NCBI GenBank assembly: GCA_028277485.1
Contig: JANQGE010000049.1
Coordinates: forward strand, 1 to 18,148
DNA: 18,148 nucleotides
Direction: 5' to 3'
Origin: Chlorobium sp.
GTDB lineage: Bacteria > Bacteroidota > Chlorobiia > Chlorobiales > Chlorobiaceae
Below are positions 1 to 5,271 of the stretch, in pieces; the stretch's first letter is position 1, and every line of letters starts with the position of its first letter. Position numbers and translations under genes: made by a program. The notes under the pieces are model-generated. The model ran no database searches. It was not told the origin of the DNA and was given only the letters and a program-made list of their open reading frames with translations.

Positions 1-96
1 CGTTGGTCGGTGCTCGAAATCCTCATGTACTCCGTGTACATTCCGGTTTCTCCGCTCCGTCCGCCTTACACTTTGCTCGCTCATGACACTTTTTAG
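1..96 (+). repeat. MITE-like repeat, type A core, right part
   Basis: This is the 3' part of the dispersed repeat, with the type A core. It contains the perfect hairpin ATGTAC-TCCGT-GTACAT at 25-41. Its reverse complement matches 18054-18148 at 93 of 95 positions. The left part lies outside the window. The right terminal repeat is cut at CTTTTTAG and abuts the next copy at 96/97. Confidence 0.85.
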
Positions 97-187
97 TTGT
101 TGCGTGCCATGATTACTTCATGGGCCGGATAGGAGAGGGTTTCTGAGCTCCTTCCGCCTTGCAGCGCTCACGGCAATCGAGGTGCCT
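97..187 (+). repeat. MITE-like repeat, type B core, left end missing
   Basis: The sequence TTGTTGCGTGCC...ATTACTTC matches the left interior of the complete copy at 15075-15215. It is followed by a type B-like core (GGATAGGAGAGGGTTTCTGAGCTCC) and the right terminus AATCGAGGTGCC. The left terminal repeat is missing where the neighbouring copy joins. The right terminus carries GAGGTG at 179-184, which sits 6 nt before the ATG of the TPR gene. Confidence 0.8.
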
Positions 188-190
188 TTG

Positions 191-781
191 ATGTATAACA
201 AAGATAGAAAATATCGAGAAAATAGTTTTAGTCCTGGCTACATGCGTAACCTCATCCTATATATTCTGACCGCTCTGTCGAGCACCTTTTTCACGTGGGC
301 CCCGCTACAGGCCGAATCCCCGGCGCAGTCTTATAACAGAGGATACAAGCAGCACATGCAGGGACAATACATGGCGGCAGTAACTCATTATTCAGCAGCG
401 ATCGACGCCAACCCCTCCTATGTGCAGGCTTACCAGATGCGGGCTGCGGCACTGCACTCACTGAAGGAGCATGAACGTGCCCTGCAGGACTATTCAAAAG
501 TTATCGAGCTTGGAGAAAAATATTTCAAGGCTGTCGCCTATTTCAACCGCGGAGTGGTATACTACGATACCGGCCGTTATCACGCTGCTATTACGGACTT
601 TACCTCGTCGGTTTCTCTCGATAACAAGATGGCAGTGGCTTACGTACACCGCGGCATAGCAAAAGGCAGAATCGGTGATAAAAGCGGGCAGGTAAAGGAT
701 TTTGTCTATGCTGCCCGCTACGGGGATTTCGAGGTCAGGAAGTGGCTGGAACAGCACGCCCCACATGTGCTGAAAAAGTGA
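191..781 (+). CDS. Secreted TPR-repeat protein
   Basis: Exported tetratricopeptide-repeat protein of about 196 residues, probably a periplasmic or envelope scaffold; no catalytic motif is visible. A hydrophobic signal segment begins at an internal Met (ATG at 242, MRNLILYILTALSSTFF) and ends at a plausible cleavage site, PLQA-ES. After it come about four 34-residue TPR units. Their hallmarks are visible in YNRGYKQHMQGQYMAAVTHY, the DANPSYVQAY junction, AYFNRGVVYYDTGRYHAAIT and AYVHRGIAKGRIGD. I chose ATG 191 because GAGGTG at 179-184 gives a good Shine-Dalgarno with a 6-nt spacer. ATG 242 would give a classical short signal peptide but has no obvious ribosome-binding site, and GTG 182 lies inside the repeat. 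The ribosome-binding site comes from the end of the MITE-like repeat. The gene converges on the PII gene. Its specific partner is unknown. Confidence 0.8.
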   Translation: MYNKDRKYRENSFSPGYMRNLILYILTALSSTFFTWAPLQAESPAQSYNRGYKQHMQGQYMAAVTHYSAAIDANPSYVQAYQMRAAALHSLKEHERALQDYSKVIELGEKYFKAVAYFNRGVVYYDTGRYHAAITDFTSSVSLDNKMAVAYVHRGIAKGRIGDKSGQVKDFVYAARYGDFEVRKWLEQHAPHVLKK

Positions 782-790
782 TAAGTAAGC

Positions 791-847
791 GCCCCCCCGA
801 CCATTCCTTATCCGTTCAACAAAGCATTCCGACTTGCCGGGGGAGCG
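791..847. terminator. Imperfect GC-rich inverted repeat between convergent genes
   Basis: GCCCCCCCG at 791-799 can pair imperfectly with CCGGGGGAGCG at about 837-847, with a loop of nearly 40 nt. It sits between the convergent TPR and PII genes, where a bidirectional terminator would be expected. There is no clean T-run directly after the stem; a TTTTT lies about 8 nt further on the + strand. The call is weak. Confidence 0.3.
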
Positions 848-867
848 TGACAGGTTTTTCGAGGCTT

Positions 868-1209
868 CTAAATAGCAGTGCCCCCCCGCTCGTTAGTCCT
901 TATCCGTACACACTGTTCGAGAGGGGTTACAAATATTTTGCCATCACCGACCTCACCGTTACCGTGTCTTGCGGACTTGACGATCGTGTCGATTGTGAGA
1001 TCGACAAAATCATCATTGACGGCAATCTCGATGCGTATTTTAGGGATCAGGTTCGGCACGACCTTCCTCCCGCGATAGATATCGATATCCTCCTGCCGCC
1101 CATGACCGGAAATCCTGCTGACCGATATCCTTGTAATATCGGCCTGAATCAAGGCCTCACGAACAGCATCCAGCTTGTATTCCTGGATTATCGCCGTTAT
1201 CAGCTTCAT
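868..1209 (-). CDS. glnK: PII nitrogen regulatory protein (GlnB/GlnK family)
   Basis: Trimeric PII signal protein, 113 residues (family about 112). It senses 2-oxoglutarate and ATP/ADP and, encoded next to an ammonium channel, probably docks on it to block uptake when nitrogen is plentiful. Visible landmarks are the T-loop base GHGRQ (35-39) and YRG (45-47). The B-loop is GDGKIF (88-93), with Lys91 matching the ATP-binding Lys90, and the C-loop is RIRTNERG (102-109). The T-loop is one residue shorter than in E. coli GlnB. The position of the uridylylated Tyr51 is Val50 here, so classical uridylylation is not expected. The gene lies 11 bp after amt on the same strand, so the two are probably cotranscribed. 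No strong Shine-Dalgarno is seen; translation may be coupled to amt. Family call is firm; glnK rather than glnB is inferred from the neighbour. Confidence 0.93.
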   Translation of the reverse strand: MKLITAIIQEYKLDAVREALIQADITRISVSRISGHGRQEDIDIYRGRKVVPNLIPKIRIEIAVNDDFVDLTIDTIVKSARHGNGEVGDGKIFVTPLEQCVRIRTNERGGTAI

Positions 1210-1220
1210 AGTGTTGAGAC

Positions 1221-2549
1221 TTAGTTAAGATTGATAAGACCATAGCCGTGCTCCCCGTGGAGACTTTGATCGAGACCGGACATTTCATCAGTCTCTTTCA
1301 AACGGAATCCGACAGTTTTTTCAACAATAAACAAGAGCACCAGCGTGACAACTGCTGCAAAGACAATAGTAATCAACACCGCAACAACCTGGACTCCAAG
1401 CTGTTGCCAGACGCCCCAGTTCCCGTCGGCTGCGGCAACAGCTTCGGCCATCCAGCTGTCGCGGATAAAGAAGGTCAGTGTAAGAGCACCGACGATCCCC
1501 CCGATCCCGTGAATACCGAAAGCATCAAGACTATCGTCATACCCTGCACGGTTTTTCACCTGTATGGCCAGGAAACAGAAAGTCGAGGCCAGGAAACCGA
1601 TCACAATGGCGCCGCCCGGCTGCACAACCCCGGCGGCGGGAGTAATCGCAACAAGACCGGCGAGAATTCCCGACACAACCCCGAGGCTGGTTGCTTTTTT
1701 ATAGAGCACCGCCTCGATCATTATCCAGGCAAAAGCTCCTGCTGCAGCTGCAATCTGGGTTACGGTAAGCGCCCTGCCCGTATCGAGATCACTGGCAACC
1801 GCACTGCCCGCATTGAACCCGAACCAGCCGACCCAAAGCAGGCCCGCCCCGATCAGCGTCATGACGAGATTGTTGGGATGCATGACATTTTTCGGGTACC
1901 CCCGTCTTGCCCCGAGGAACAGTGCCGCAACAAGAGCGCTGACCCCTGAAGAGATATGGACAACAGTACCGCCGGCAAAATCAATGGCGCCGCCAGGACC
2001 CATATTGAATAAAAAGCCGTCTTCAGCCCATACCCAGTGGCAGATCGGGCTATACACCGCAACACTCCACAGAGCTATAAAGAGCACATATCCCCTGAAA
2101 CTCACCCTCTCGGCAAAAGCACCGGCAATCAGGGCCGGTGCGATAATGGCGAACTTCCCCTGAAACATTGCAAACACATATTCGGGGATCCCCGAATCAA
2201 GAATAGAATCGTCGATGCCCCGGAGCAACACATAGTCCGGGTTCCATCCGACAAGACCGCCCAAAACATTAGGCCCGAAACTCAGCGCATAGCCTACTGC
2301 AGGCCATAAAACACCGATAATGACCATAGCCGCAAAACTATGCATCATGGTACCGAGAACATTCTTTGTGCGCACCAGGCCGCCGTAGAACATTGCAAGC
2401 CCCGGAACCATCAACAAGACAAGGGTCGTGGCGGTAAGCATCCACGCAGTTGTGCCCGAATCCGTCACACCGTCCGATGCCCATACAGTATCGGCTGCAG
2501 TCATAGTCAGCAGCAACAGGAATCCTGTCCCGATCAGTTTTTTACCCAT
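1221..2549 (-). CDS. amt: Ammonium transporter (Amt/Mep/Rh family)
   Basis: Inner-membrane ammonium channel, 442 residues from the ATG chosen here. A TTG 18 bp upstream is also possible. The N-terminus has a signal peptide (GTGFLLLLTMTAADTVWA-SDG), as in mature AmtB proteins. Family signatures are VPGLAMFYGGLVRTKNVL (about 48-65) and the Asp at 190 in GGAIDFAGGTVVHISSG. The pore twin histidines are His198 (VVHISSG) and His347 (FGIHGIGG). MFQGKFAIIAPALIAGAFAER holds the Phe-gate helix. The C-terminal tail is complete (DEMSGLDQSLHGEHGY), with the HGEHGY segment that contacts PII in this family. The PII gene follows after 11 bp. Upstream there is a cluster of TGTAAC half-sites and a sigma54-like -24 box, both candidates for nitrogen control. 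Confidence 0.95.
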   Translation of the reverse strand: MGKKLIGTGFLLLLTMTAADTVWASDGVTDSGTTAWMLTATTLVLLMVPGLAMFYGGLVRTKNVLGTMMHSFAAMVIIGVLWPAVGYALSFGPNVLGGLVGWNPDYVLLRGIDDSILDSGIPEYVFAMFQGKFAIIAPALIAGAFAERVSFRGYVLFIALWSVAVYSPICHWVWAEDGFLFNMGPGGAIDFAGGTVVHISSGVSALVAALFLGARRGYPKNVMHPNNLVMTLIGAGLLWVGWFGFNAGSAVASDLDTGRALTVTQIAAAAGAFAWIMIEAVLYKKATSLGVVSGILAGLVAITPAAGVVQPGGAIVIGFLASTFCFLAIQVKNRAGYDDSLDAFGIHGIGGIVGALTLTFFIRDSWMAEAVAAADGNWGVWQQLGVQVVAVLITIVFAAVVTLVLLFIVEKTVGFRLKETDEMSGLDQSLHGEHGYGLINLN

Positions 2550-2655
2550 AACTGAAACGTTTAACAAAAGTTTAGCTTATCTACCTTATTTTTTAAACAT
2601 GAGGCAATAAATTTAAAAAAATAATTAAGCCAAGCAAACATAAAATAGAAATAAA

Positions 2656-2698
2656 TTACCTTTCCGTGCCAACTGTTACAAATATGTAACCTGTTACA
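2656..2698 (-). promoter_or_regulatory. Candidate amt promoter and operator
   Basis: Three half-sites alternate in orientation: TGTTACA (2674-2680), TGTAAC (2685-2690) and TGTTACA (2692-2698). Together they form two overlapping palindromes. Directly downstream, on the minus strand, is TTGGCACG (complement of 2665-2672), a perfect match to the sigma54 -24 box; the -12 GC is not present at the required spacing. Alternatively TTGTAA-17 bp-TAATTT fits a sigma70 promoter whose -35 overlaps the half-sites. The regulator is not identifiable: the site does not fit NtcA (GTA-N8-TAC) or NifA (TGT-N10-ACA). Confidence 0.45.
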
Positions 2699-2826
2699 GC
2701 TTCAAAAAATCCACCCGTCCCCATCGCCATCGGTATGGGCTCTCTTCTCAGAGGGGAGGCGGTATCTGACGGGAAAATCAATATCAATAACAGGGGTGGT
2801 TTTTGTGCCGAGGGAACTTTTTCTTT

Positions 2827-2855
2827 TTGAAATCCGCAAGTCGGAAGAGTAAATT
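2827..2855 (+). promoter_or_regulatory. Candidate sigma70 promoter of the RNA-binding protein gene
   Basis: TTGAAA (2827-2832) and TAAATT (2850-2855) are separated by 17 bp. This puts the transcription start near 2861-2863, at the foot of the first leader hairpin, and gives a leader of about 100 nt. Confidence 0.45.
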
Positions 2856-2860
2856 ACAGC

Positions 2861-2881
2861 ATCAGCCAATGGTTGGCTGAT
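2861..2881 (+). promoter_or_regulatory. Perfect 5'-leader hairpin
   Basis: ATCAGCCAA-TGG-TTGGCTGAT has perfect 9-bp arms and a 3-nt loop. There is no following T-run, so it is not a terminator. It falls at the predicted 5' end of the mRNA for the RNA-binding protein, where such stems can protect against decay. It could also be a protein-binding palindrome in DNA. Confidence 0.5.
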
Positions 2882-2889
2882 CGCTATCA

Positions 2890-2949
2890 GGTAACTTGTG
2901 CTTTTGGTTATTTGACAGTGTCTCTCTTTCTATCAAAGCACATGTTACC
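2890..2949 (+). promoter_or_regulatory. Long leader inverted repeat just before the rbp start
   Basis: GGTAACTTGTGCTTT (2890-2904) pairs with AAAGCACATGTTACC (2935-2949) at 14 of 15 positions across a 30-nt loop. The 3' arm ends 2 nt before the weak Shine-Dalgarno GAG (2952-2954) and 12 nt before the ATG. It is well placed to regulate translation, for example by temperature or by binding of the encoded RNA-binding protein; that role is inference. Confidence 0.55.
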
Positions 2950-2961
2950 TCGAGACTAAAA

Positions 2962-3234
2962 ATGAACATTTACATCGGCAATCTACCTTACAGCATAACT
3001 GAAGATGAGCTTCGCGATGCATTCTCTCAATTCGGGCAAGTAGACAGAGCGAACATTATCAAAGATAAATTTTCAGGCCGCTCGAAAGGGTTTGGGTTTG
3101 TTGAAATGCCAAACGATGGAGAAGCACAAAGTGCAATCGAGTCGTTGAACGACAGTGATCTTAATGGCCGCGCAATCAAGGTAAACCAAGCAAGGCCCCG
3201 CGAAGAGCGTCCCTACCGAAAAGAAAGACCCTGA
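2962..3234 (+). CDS. Single-RRM RNA-binding protein
   Basis: Small cytoplasmic RNA-binding protein of 90 residues made of one RNA-recognition motif, like the Rbp proteins of cyanobacteria and the glycine-rich or cold-shock RRM proteins of other bacteria. RNP2 is IYIGNL (3-8). RNP1 is KGFGFVEM (42-49), with both aromatic RNA-stacking positions (Phe44, Phe46) present. A short arginine-rich tail follows (RPREERPYRKERP). I took the ATG at 2962 because the RRM begins immediately after it. An in-frame ATG at 2896 would run through the leader hairpin and has no family support. The gene stands alone with its own candidate promoter, structured leader and terminator. In other bacteria such genes are often cold-induced, which is not shown here. 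Confidence 0.92.
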   Translation: MNIYIGNLPYSITEDELRDAFSQFGQVDRANIIKDKFSGRSKGFGFVEMPNDGEAQSAIESLNDSDLNGRAIKVNQARPREERPYRKERP

Positions 3235-3260
3235 GATACTTTCCATATATACCTACCGCG

Positions 3261-3290
3261 GCTGTCCGGGCAGATTACGGGCAGCTTTTT
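3261..3290 (+). terminator. Rho-independent terminator of the RNA-binding protein gene
   Basis: GCTGTCCG (3261-3268) pairs with CGGGCAGC (3278-3285), including one G-U pair, across a 9-nt loop, and is followed by TTTTT. It lies 27 bp after the stop codon. Confidence 0.75.
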
Positions 3291-3370
3291 GCCGGGTTCC
3301 ATGTCTGCGGTTTCAGGTTGCCTGCATTCCTGCCATTACTTTGCTGCGGTAACGGTGGTGGGTTTCTGCG

Positions 3371-3402
3371 CAATCAGGACGCGCAACAAATTAATAGAGG
3401 TG
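3371..3402 (-). repeat. MITE-like repeat remnant (one end only)
   Basis: The segment reads CAATCAGGACGCGCAACAAATTAATAGAGGTG in two parts, CAATCAGGACGCGCAACAA and ATTAATAGAGGTG. It matches the left end of the family in reverse orientation with about two mismatches to the complete copy at 15075-15215. The last bases of the terminal repeat and the whole core are absent, so it is a decayed or abortive copy between convergent genes. Confidence 0.75.
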
Positions 3403-3415
3403 TTAGTTAAGGAGG

Positions 3416-3448
3416 AACAGTCATTTTTCGTACTGCCTGATGACTGTT
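3416..3448. terminator. Inverted repeat between convergent genes
   Basis: AACAGTCAT (3416-3424) and ATGACTGTT (3440-3448) are perfect 9-bp arms around a 15-nt loop. It lies 46 bp downstream of the ferritin-like gene stop. No T-run follows on either strand, so termination or 3'-end protection is only a guess. Confidence 0.35.
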
Positions 3449-3494
3449 GTCTATGCTCAGCGGGACAATGTGCAGTGCTCAACTCAGGAAAGAC

Positions 3495-3989
3495 TTACTT
3501 TTTCAGAATAACACCGAGGTCCTCCTGAAGGGCTTGCAGGTCCTCTTCATGCTCAACCTCGTCTTCGAGAATTTGAACAGCCACATTGTAAGTCACAGGG
3601 TCTTTCATTCCAATCTCTTCAATAATCTGGTGATAGGTTGAAATAGCGCACTGTTCACCGGCGATATTCTGTTCGAGAATTTTTTCAACAAACGGATCTT
3701 CCGGGGCCTCGTACCCGCAATTTGTCCACTCAAACCACTGTTTCGGCGTCGTGAGCAGCGTTCCTCCAAGCTGAATGATCCGGTTGCTGACAAGATCCGC
3801 ATGACGAAGCTCATCGGTGGCATGCTGCATCAGCTCTGCCATAACGGCATCCTTCATAGGACCTTCAATCACTTTTGCTCCCAGCCAGTATTGATAATAG
3901 GCAAGCCATTCATCTGCAAACGCCTTGTTCAACAGTTCAAGCACCCGGTCAAGATGCTCTCCGACAATTTCACGACCTCTGGTTCCCAT
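3495..3989 (-). CDS. DPS-like / bacterioferritin-type ferritin (DPSL, thioferritin-like)
   Basis: Ferritin-fold protein of 164 residues, predicted to oxidise and store iron and to remove peroxide. The four-helix ferritin core carries candidate di-iron ligands Glu27 (DEWLAYYQYW), Glu60 and His63 (DELRHAD), Glu112 (GEQC), and Glu144 and His147 (DEVEHEED). Cys91 (NCGYEAPEDP) and Cys114 (GEQC) match the conserved cysteine pair of DPS-like 'thioferritins' known from archaea and anaerobic bacteria. This separates it from ordinary Dps or bacterioferritin. The start has AAAGGGG five nucleotides upstream. A repeat fragment lies immediately upstream (4042-4097), so any promoter must be in the 50 bp between or come from upstream. 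Family call is good; the thioferritin assignment rests on recalled motif order. Confidence 0.88.
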   Translation of the reverse strand: MGTRGREIVGEHLDRVLELLNKAFADEWLAYYQYWLGAKVIEGPMKDAVMAELMQHATDELRHADLVSNRIIQLGGTLLTTPKQWFEWTNCGYEAPEDPFVEKILEQNIAGEQCAISTYHQIIEEIGMKDPVTYNVAVQILEDEVEHEEDLQALQEDLGVILKK

Positions 3990-4041
3990 GTATACCCCTT
4001 TGTTTATGTTGTTTTCGTTTGGAAAAAATAGCCGTTATTAA

Positions 4042-4097
4042 GGGCACCTCTATTAATTTGCTGCGTACCCCGATTACTTCGCCGGGCGAATAGGAGA
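4042..4097 (+). repeat. MITE-like repeat, left end only
   Basis: It begins with the full terminal repeat GGGCACCTCTATTAATTTG and continues through CTGCGTACCCCGATTACTTCG and a type B-like GGGCGAATAGGAGA, then stops. Only a weak CATGAC echo of the right interior follows before the epimerase stop codon. It sits between two minus-strand genes. Confidence 0.8.
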
Positions 4098-4110
4098 TTC
4101 AATTCATGAC

Positions 4111-5049
4111 CTACCTGTTGTGCTCAACCAAATCCGCCAGGGCTTCACGAAGCGACGGATGAGCAAAACGGTAGCCCTGTTCTTTCAGGAAAGCGGGAAC
4201 CACCTTCTGGCCCTTGGATGCATACTCGGCCCCTTCACCCATGAGAACCTGCAAGGCAAACTTCGGAACCGAAACCAGTGAAGGCCTGCCCAACACGGCT
4301 CCCAAGTCCTCCGCGAGCATTTTCATGGAAACAGGCTGAGGGCCGACAAGGTTTATCGGACCCTTATAGGAAGAATCCTCCACTGCCCTGCGGATGACCG
4401 CAACCTCGTCATCTATATGAATCCAGGAAATGCACTGGTTCCCTGAACCGACCGGGCCGCCAAGAAAGAGATTGAAAGGCAGCAGCATCTGCTGCAGCAT
4501 TCCGCCCTTGGTTGAAAGCACAATGCCTGTTCTTAACAGTACCAGCCGTACACTTTCGGGAACTTCCCCGGCGGCTTTTTCCCAATCAATACAGATCTTT
4601 GCAAGAAAATCATCACCTGCCGCGGCACTTTCATCCAGTTCAGCCGTATCGTCACAGTTTTCAAAAGCCCCGTAATAGCCTATTGCCGAAGCTGAAATAA
4701 AGACCTCCGGCTTTTTTTCGGCGGCCTGAATTGCTTTGACCAGATTCTGCGTACCCTCGACGCGGGAGTTGTAACTTTCGACTTTGTGCTCCTCCGTCCA
4801 GCGGCCTCCGAGAAGAGGCTTGCCGGCCAGATGTACCACCACTTTCGCACCGCTGATATATTGGCACCATTCCCCGTCCGTGCTTTTGAAATCCCAACCC
4901 GCATAAGCGGCTGCACCGGGAAGCTTTGATGAAGCGCTCTTGGGGGAACGTGAAAAAACAACAACTTTTTCACCTTCCGCAATCAGTTGATGCGCCAGTT
5001 CAAAGCCGATAAGTCCCGTCGCTCCGGTGATGACAACATGACCTTCCAT
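4111..5049 (-). CDS. TIGR01777 / SDR39U1-family NAD(P)-dependent epimerase
   Basis: Atypical short-chain dehydrogenase/reductase of 312 residues (family about 300), like E. coli YfcH. The true substrate of the family is not established. The Rossmann glycine motif is GATGLIG (9-15). The active-site region SASAIGYYG (119-127) holds Ser and the Tyr-Tyr-Gly typical of the family. WEKAA and LRTGIVLS follow, and the C-terminal DUF1731-like region runs from about 255 (VPKFALQVLMGE) to FAHPSLREAL. The ATG has AAGG six nucleotides upstream (complement of about 5056-5059). It lies on the same strand as glmS and the ferritin-like gene but is separated from each by a repeat copy, so cotranscription is uncertain. 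Confidence 0.9.
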   Translation of the reverse strand: MEGHVVITGATGLIGFELAHQLIAEGEKVVVFSRSPKSASSKLPGAAAYAGWDFKSTDGEWCQYISGAKVVVHLAGKPLLGGRWTEEHKVESYNSRVEGTQNLVKAIQAAEKKPEVFISASAIGYYGAFENCDDTAELDESAAAGDDFLAKICIDWEKAAGEVPESVRLVLLRTGIVLSTKGGMLQQMLLPFNLFLGGPVGSGNQCISWIHIDDEVAVIRRAVEDSSYKGPINLVGPQPVSMKMLAEDLGAVLGRPSLVSVPKFALQVLMGEGAEYASKGQKVVPAFLKEQGYRFAHPSLREALADLVEHNR

Positions 5050-5168
5050 GACGAACCTTGTAGTTTTTAACGGTGAGAGGGTTTCTTACTTAAGACACTT
5101 TTCTGCCTGCACTTATTCACAAACCTTCACGTCGTGATAATAATTCCCGGACACCGGTGACAAGTCAA

Positions 5169-5260
5169 GGGCACCTCTATTAATTGTCATGAGCGTTTCA
5201 AGCCCTTTCTATCCGTTCAACGATGCAATCGAATCGCGGAATAAATAAATAGAGGTGCCC
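5169..5260 (-). mobile_element. Complete short MITE-like element (92 bp) with 4-bp target duplication
   Basis: Terminal inverted repeats are GGGCACCTCTATTAAT (5169-5184) and ATAAATAGAGGTGCCC (5245-5260), matching at 15 of 16 positions. TCAA flanks both ends (5165-5168 and 5261-5264), a 4-bp target-site duplication. The interior is a shortened type B core. No coding capacity. The element ends 11 bp from the glmS stop codon. Confidence 0.88.
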
Positions 5261-5271
5261 TCAAATGCGTG

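Larger units (their letters stand above)
2550..2961. other. Long intergenic regulatory region (amt / rbp)
   Basis: There is no credible gene in these 412 bp between divergently transcribed genes. The amt-proximal third is AT-rich (2570-2665). It is followed by the TGTTACA/TGTAAC half-site cluster, a possible multi-stem RNA segment (2714-2773), a sigma70-like promoter facing the RNA-binding protein gene and two hairpins in that gene's leader. Confidence 0.6.

Noticed and set aside
1..187. Rho-independent terminators or an RNA gene instead of a mobile repeat
   Set aside because: Copies have terminal inverted repeats and two have 4-bp target duplications, which fits transposition better. A secondary role as terminator or RNA is not excluded.
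742..1224. Open frame of 160 codons on the + strand
   Set aside because: It overlaps the end of the TPR gene and runs antisense through the PII gene. It has no recognisable domain and the PII reading is unmistakable.
1248..1949. Open frame of 233 codons on the + strand
   Set aside because: It is antisense to amt with low-complexity, charged composition.
3289..3528. Possible small gene after the strong AAGGAGG at 3409-3415
   Set aside because: No ATG, GTG or TTG lies at a suitable distance after it, the frame runs into the ferritin-like gene antisense, and the region contains a repeat remnant and a hairpin.
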